33,499 nucleotides of DNA from Clostridia bacterium. Its GTDB lineage: Bacteria > Bacillota > Clostridia > Oscillospirales > CAG-272. This document shows positions 31,385 to 33,499 of the stretch, in pieces. The position numbers and the translations under genes are program-made. The stretch is from the NCBI GenBank assembly GCA_017472285.1, contig JAFUQQ010000051.1, positions 1 through 33,499 of the forward strand, read 5' to 3'. Numbering within the stretch: position 1 is the first letter of the stretch; the number at the start of each line of letters is the position of its first letter. The notes beneath the pieces are model-generated. The model searched no databases. It was not told the origin of the DNA and saw only the letters and a list, made by a program, of their open reading frames with translations.

Positions 31385-32445
31385 ACGATTTGCTTTATAT
31401 GCGATACCGCGCTTTGATTGCGCAAGTTTTGAGAATTTACATATTTGCTCGCGGCGAGATTTACGCAGAATCCAGCGGTTTTGCAAGCGGAAAAGTGCAA
31501 GAGATTGAAGCGGCATTGATGACTTTGACAGCAGAATTCAGCGGTTCAGCGGGCGGTATTCTCGGTGTGGTTCATAACATTTTGATGCACATTTTGGGAG
31601 AGTCGATACTCACAGCGAGCGGAAAGGTGCAAGGACCCGAAAATGAAAGGCTTGACCTTTTGGCGATCATGGAATCCGATGCTAACGGAAGAAGCGTGAA
31701 AGCCGTTCGCAGTCGCGGTAATGGTATTGCGGAGAATATCAATATCGCTTCGCCGAGCGCGGAACTTATCAAGGATATTCTGATGCAATCCATCAACAGA
31801 ATGATCGGCAGTGCAGGTGGTCATTCTTTCGGTATCGTATTCAGCCGTGGTGAAGAAATCGCTGAAATGATAGGCAAGGCGGCACTCCGCTCGGCTTATG
31901 CCGACCGTGGTGCAGGTACGCTCGGTGTGGAATACATTACCGATGCAGGTTTGGGTTCTGCTTATGCTGATCGAAGACGAGCGGATGATATCACGGAACT
32001 TATAGGCACAGCATCACCCACATTGCAAGAGATGGATGCTGTTCTTTTGAATCTCAATGCGGAAATGATCGGTCAAGCACCGTCAGCACCGCAAGAGGTA
32101 GAATCCGTCTTATTGGATATGCTCGTGCAGATGATATCGGATGCAAGGGCGTATGCGGAAGAAGTTTCTCCACACCGTATACACGATATCACGGTAAATA
32201 TCAATGTTGCGAATGCGACCGCCGAAGAAATCAGAAGCATTATTTTTGCTGACAACACCGAAAGCATAGGGACGGCAAACGGAAAACCGCAAGAGCCTAA
32301 CAGCGTGTTGATGGTTGATTCTTCTGAAATGATCGGAACGGCAAACGGTTTTTCAATCGAAGTTCCGTCGCAACGAGGAAACATATTAAGAATCCCGACT
32401 GTGTATAGCGCAACGCAGAACGGCAAAGTATTGGTGGTGATTTGA
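31381..32445 (+). CDS. Repeat-rich tail fibre protein
   Basis: 354 residues from ATG 31381 (GAGGTAACGCT upstream, ATGA overlap); an in-frame ATG at 31336 is inside the previous gene and lacks a site. The protein is built of short degenerate repeats of about 18-24 residues: EMIGTANG, AEMIGQAPSAPQEVESVLLD, TELIGTASPTLQEMDAVLLN, ESIGTANGKPQEPNSVLMVD. The rhythm of glycine, alanine and hydrophobic residues suggests a solenoid or trimeric fibre shaft. The C-terminal 25 residues (IPTVYSATQNGKVLVVI) differ and may form a tip. Paralog-like neighbours on both sides are also fibre genes. No family recognised. Confidence 0.6.
   Translation: MNDLLYMRYRALIAQVLRIYIFARGEIYAESSGFASGKVQEIEAALMTLTAEFSGSAGGILGVVHNILMHILGESILTASGKVQGPENERLDLLAIMESDANGRSVKAVRSRGNGIAENINIASPSAELIKDILMQSINRMIGSAGGHSFGIVFSRGEEIAEMIGKAALRSAYADRGAGTLGVEYITDAGLGSAYADRRRADDITELIGTASPTLQEMDAVLLNLNAEMIGQAPSAPQEVESVLLDMLVQMISDARAYAEEVSPHRIHDITVNINVANATAEEIRSIIFADNTESIGTANGKPQEPNSVLMVDSSEMIGTANGFSIEVPSQRGNILRIPTVYSATQNGKVLVVI
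31420..32360 (+). repeat. Degenerate amino-acid repeats in the fibre gene
   Basis: Repeats of roughly 18-24 residues, most regular between about 31990 and 32350, share (S/A/T)-E-(M/S/L)-I-G-T/Q-A followed by P/K-x-E-x-x-x-V-L. Conservation is at protein level; base identity is moderate. Confidence 0.5.
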
Positions 32446-33353
32446 TGGCGACAACGATATTTGAACAACAGGAGCTTACGGGGTTTGCTTTTGATTCATC
32501 TTGGGGTGCTTACACAAATGGTTATGTAGAACCGCCGCAGTTTGTCTTTGAGGACGGCGTGCAATATGATGTTTGCTTTGATGGCGAGACTTTCCCTTGT
32601 ACGGCATTTTCTTTTGAGATGCAAGGTATGGCTATCATTGCGATCGGAAACGGCGCATATGTAGGACAAAACGGAAATAATGAGCCGTTTTTACTGACAT
32701 ATAACCAAACGTATAACAATTCGCAAATCTTTACGACCGAAGCAGATGCTTCACATACTCTTGCGATTTATCAAGGCGAAAGTGGTAACGAGGGTGGAGA
32801 TGAAAGCGGAGATGAAAGCGGAGACGAAAGCGGAGACGAAAGCGGAAGTAGTGACGAGATCGTTCTGAAATACTTCACCAATGAAGAAAAGAAATTCAGC
32901 GGTGTTGAAATGGTAGAACTGAATACGTCGGACGGCGGTACACAGCTTTTCTCGAAAGGTGAAGCTGTTGAAAACGTACCGATCGCACTCGATTTTTCGG
33001 GCGGAGACATGACAGTAAATGCGGAAAATGGAACGCTAATGCAATCAGTGAAAATTTCTGCTCCCGATAATCTGACAAAAGAAAACATCCGAAAAGGTAT
33101 TAATATTGCAAAAATCGAGGGCGAGTTTATCGGTGATACAGAGGAAATTTCCATTAGTGGCACGGATGAACTGAACTTTGAAAGCGATGACGGTATATTT
33201 GTTATTGCCCCATCTGCGGACGATAAAGTAATCTCCAAAGTTACGATCACAAGACCTGCTAAATTGATACCAAGTAATATCGCAAAGGGTGTTACAATTG
33301 CAGGTGTCGAGGGTACGTATCAAGGCGAAGGCGATACATCTTCAGGATCGTGA
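32445..33353 (+). CDS. Tail fibre protein with GDES linker and two NIxKGVxIxGVEG repeats
   Basis: 302 residues to the TGA stop; ATG 32445 overlaps the upstream stop (TGATG) after GGTGGTGA. An N-terminal beta domain (about 1-105) is followed by an acidic linker of four GDES units (encoded by 32796-32843). After it, two copies of a short phage-fibre module occur, NLTKENIRKGINIAKIEGEF and LIPSNIAKGVTIAGVEGTYQ, a pattern common on Firmicutes tail proteins. The frame ends TSSGS-TGA, but the same frame continues open with a propeller-like sequence to the window edge, so the C-terminus may be longer than this. Confidence 0.65.
   Translation: MATTIFEQQELTGFAFDSSWGAYTNGYVEPPQFVFEDGVQYDVCFDGETFPCTAFSFEMQGMAIIAIGNGAYVGQNGNNEPFLLTYNQTYNNSQIFTTEADASHTLAIYQGESGNEGGDESGDESGDESGDESGSSDEIVLKYFTNEEKKFSGVEMVELNTSDGGTQLFSKGEAVENVPIALDFSGGDMTVNAENGTLMQSVKISAPDNLTKENIRKGINIAKIEGEFIGDTEEISISGTDELNFESDDGIFVIAPSADDKVISKVTITRPAKLIPSNIAKGVTIAGVEGTYQGEGDTSSGS
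32796..32843 (+). repeat. Four tandem 12-bp repeats encoding GDES
   Basis: Four 12-base units GGAGAYGAAAGC, the first two with T and the last two with C at the variable base. Unit length is a multiple of three, so gain or loss of units would alter the linker length in the fibre protein without a frameshift. Confidence 0.9.
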
Positions 33354-33499
33354 GAACAACCCAAGCCGTATACCTTGCTTGAAAGTCCAACAGGACTTCC
33401 CTCGGGTTGCATGGTCAATAATTTCACATGGCATCCCAACGGAAAGCATATGATTGTGCATACAACAGAAGGCTCTGCTCTTTATGATATGACCACGGA
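33354..33499 (+). CDS. Open propeller-like frame continuing after in-frame TGA (cut by window end)
   Basis: This stretch is in the same frame as the preceding fibre gene, separated only by TGA 33351-33353. It reads EQPKPYTLLESPTGLPSGCM then VNNFTWHPNGKHMIVHTTEG and SALYDMTTG, very like the start of the propeller region in the distal tail protein (FLPSSLPCTLMVVSPNETYLA ... LSVYDLT). No good start is visible: TTG 33375 and ATG 33411 lack a ribosome binding site at normal distance. It could be a read-through extension, a separate gene with a weak start, or a broken C-terminus. Confidence 0.5.

Noticed and set aside
31381..33353. Diversity-generating retroelement acting on fibre genes
   Set aside because: No reverse transcriptase, no template/variable repeat pair and no adenine-biased variable end is visible.
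32445..33499. Global reassignment of TGA as a sense codon
   Set aside because: TGA is the most frequent terminator here, often with coupled downstream starts, and the large structural genes contain no internal TGA.
1..33499. tRNA genes, CRISPR arrays, insertion sequences, integrase or attachment sites
   Set aside because: No cloverleaf with T-loop, no regularly spaced direct repeats with unique spacers, no transposase or integrase reading frame, and no duplicated border sequence was found by reading both strands.

Overview
The window holds part of a prophage, or a prophage-derived particle locus, in a Gram-positive host that is probably a gut Clostridia-type Firmicute. The grounds are very regular AAAGGAGG-type ribosome binding sites, a Gram-positive style LLH-type holin, TTG and GTG starts, and gene families typical of siphoviruses of anaerobic Firmicutes. 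No marker gene fixes the species. All supportable genes lie on the + strand, and long antisense ORFs are shadows.

Layout. (1) 1-1611: the 3' end of an RHS-repeat polymorphic-toxin-like gene, then a small membrane-anchored protein that is a candidate immunity or partner protein, closed by an intrinsic terminator (1633-1666). (2) 1668-1976: a control region with phased TGTAAAA repeats, a perfect 13-bp palindrome overlapping the -35 box of a near-consensus sigma-A promoter, a roughly 155-nt leader and a strong intrinsic terminator before the first phage gene. (3) 1977-9416: head genes: two unknown genes, a small gene, portal, a RuvC-like nuclease, a protease-scaffold gene with an internal scaffold start, a decoration-like protein and the major capsid protein. 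(4) 9482-10192: a holin and a second small membrane protein, inside the head module. (5) 10194-14416: neck and connector-type genes, including a 58-aa ORF and a 64-aa Cys-rich ORF. (6) 14449-15561: major tail tube protein with a C-terminal Ig-like domain. (7) 15667-18976: RecT annealing protein, an SSB-like protein and the large terminase, all between the tail tube and the tape measure. (8) 18988-33353: an HK97-gp10-like protein ending in a canonical SSB-type tip, a 1763-aa tape measure protein, a beta-propeller tail protein, the tail hub, a spike-like protein and a run of tail-fibre or adhesin genes. An open frame continues past the last TGA to the window edge.

The genes are mostly coupled by ATGA or TGATG overlaps and could be one very long late transcript controlled from the leader at about 1777-1933. 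The points most worth a second look are the recombination and packaging genes embedded in the structural operon; the SSB-like C-terminal tip on a structural protein; the leader, operator and terminator region; the nested scaffold start; stable hairpins just after both the major capsid and major tail genes; the in-frame TGA at 33351; and an unassigned RHS C-terminal domain. No integrase, repressor, replication module, endolysin or attachment site is visible, so the element extends beyond the window or is incomplete.
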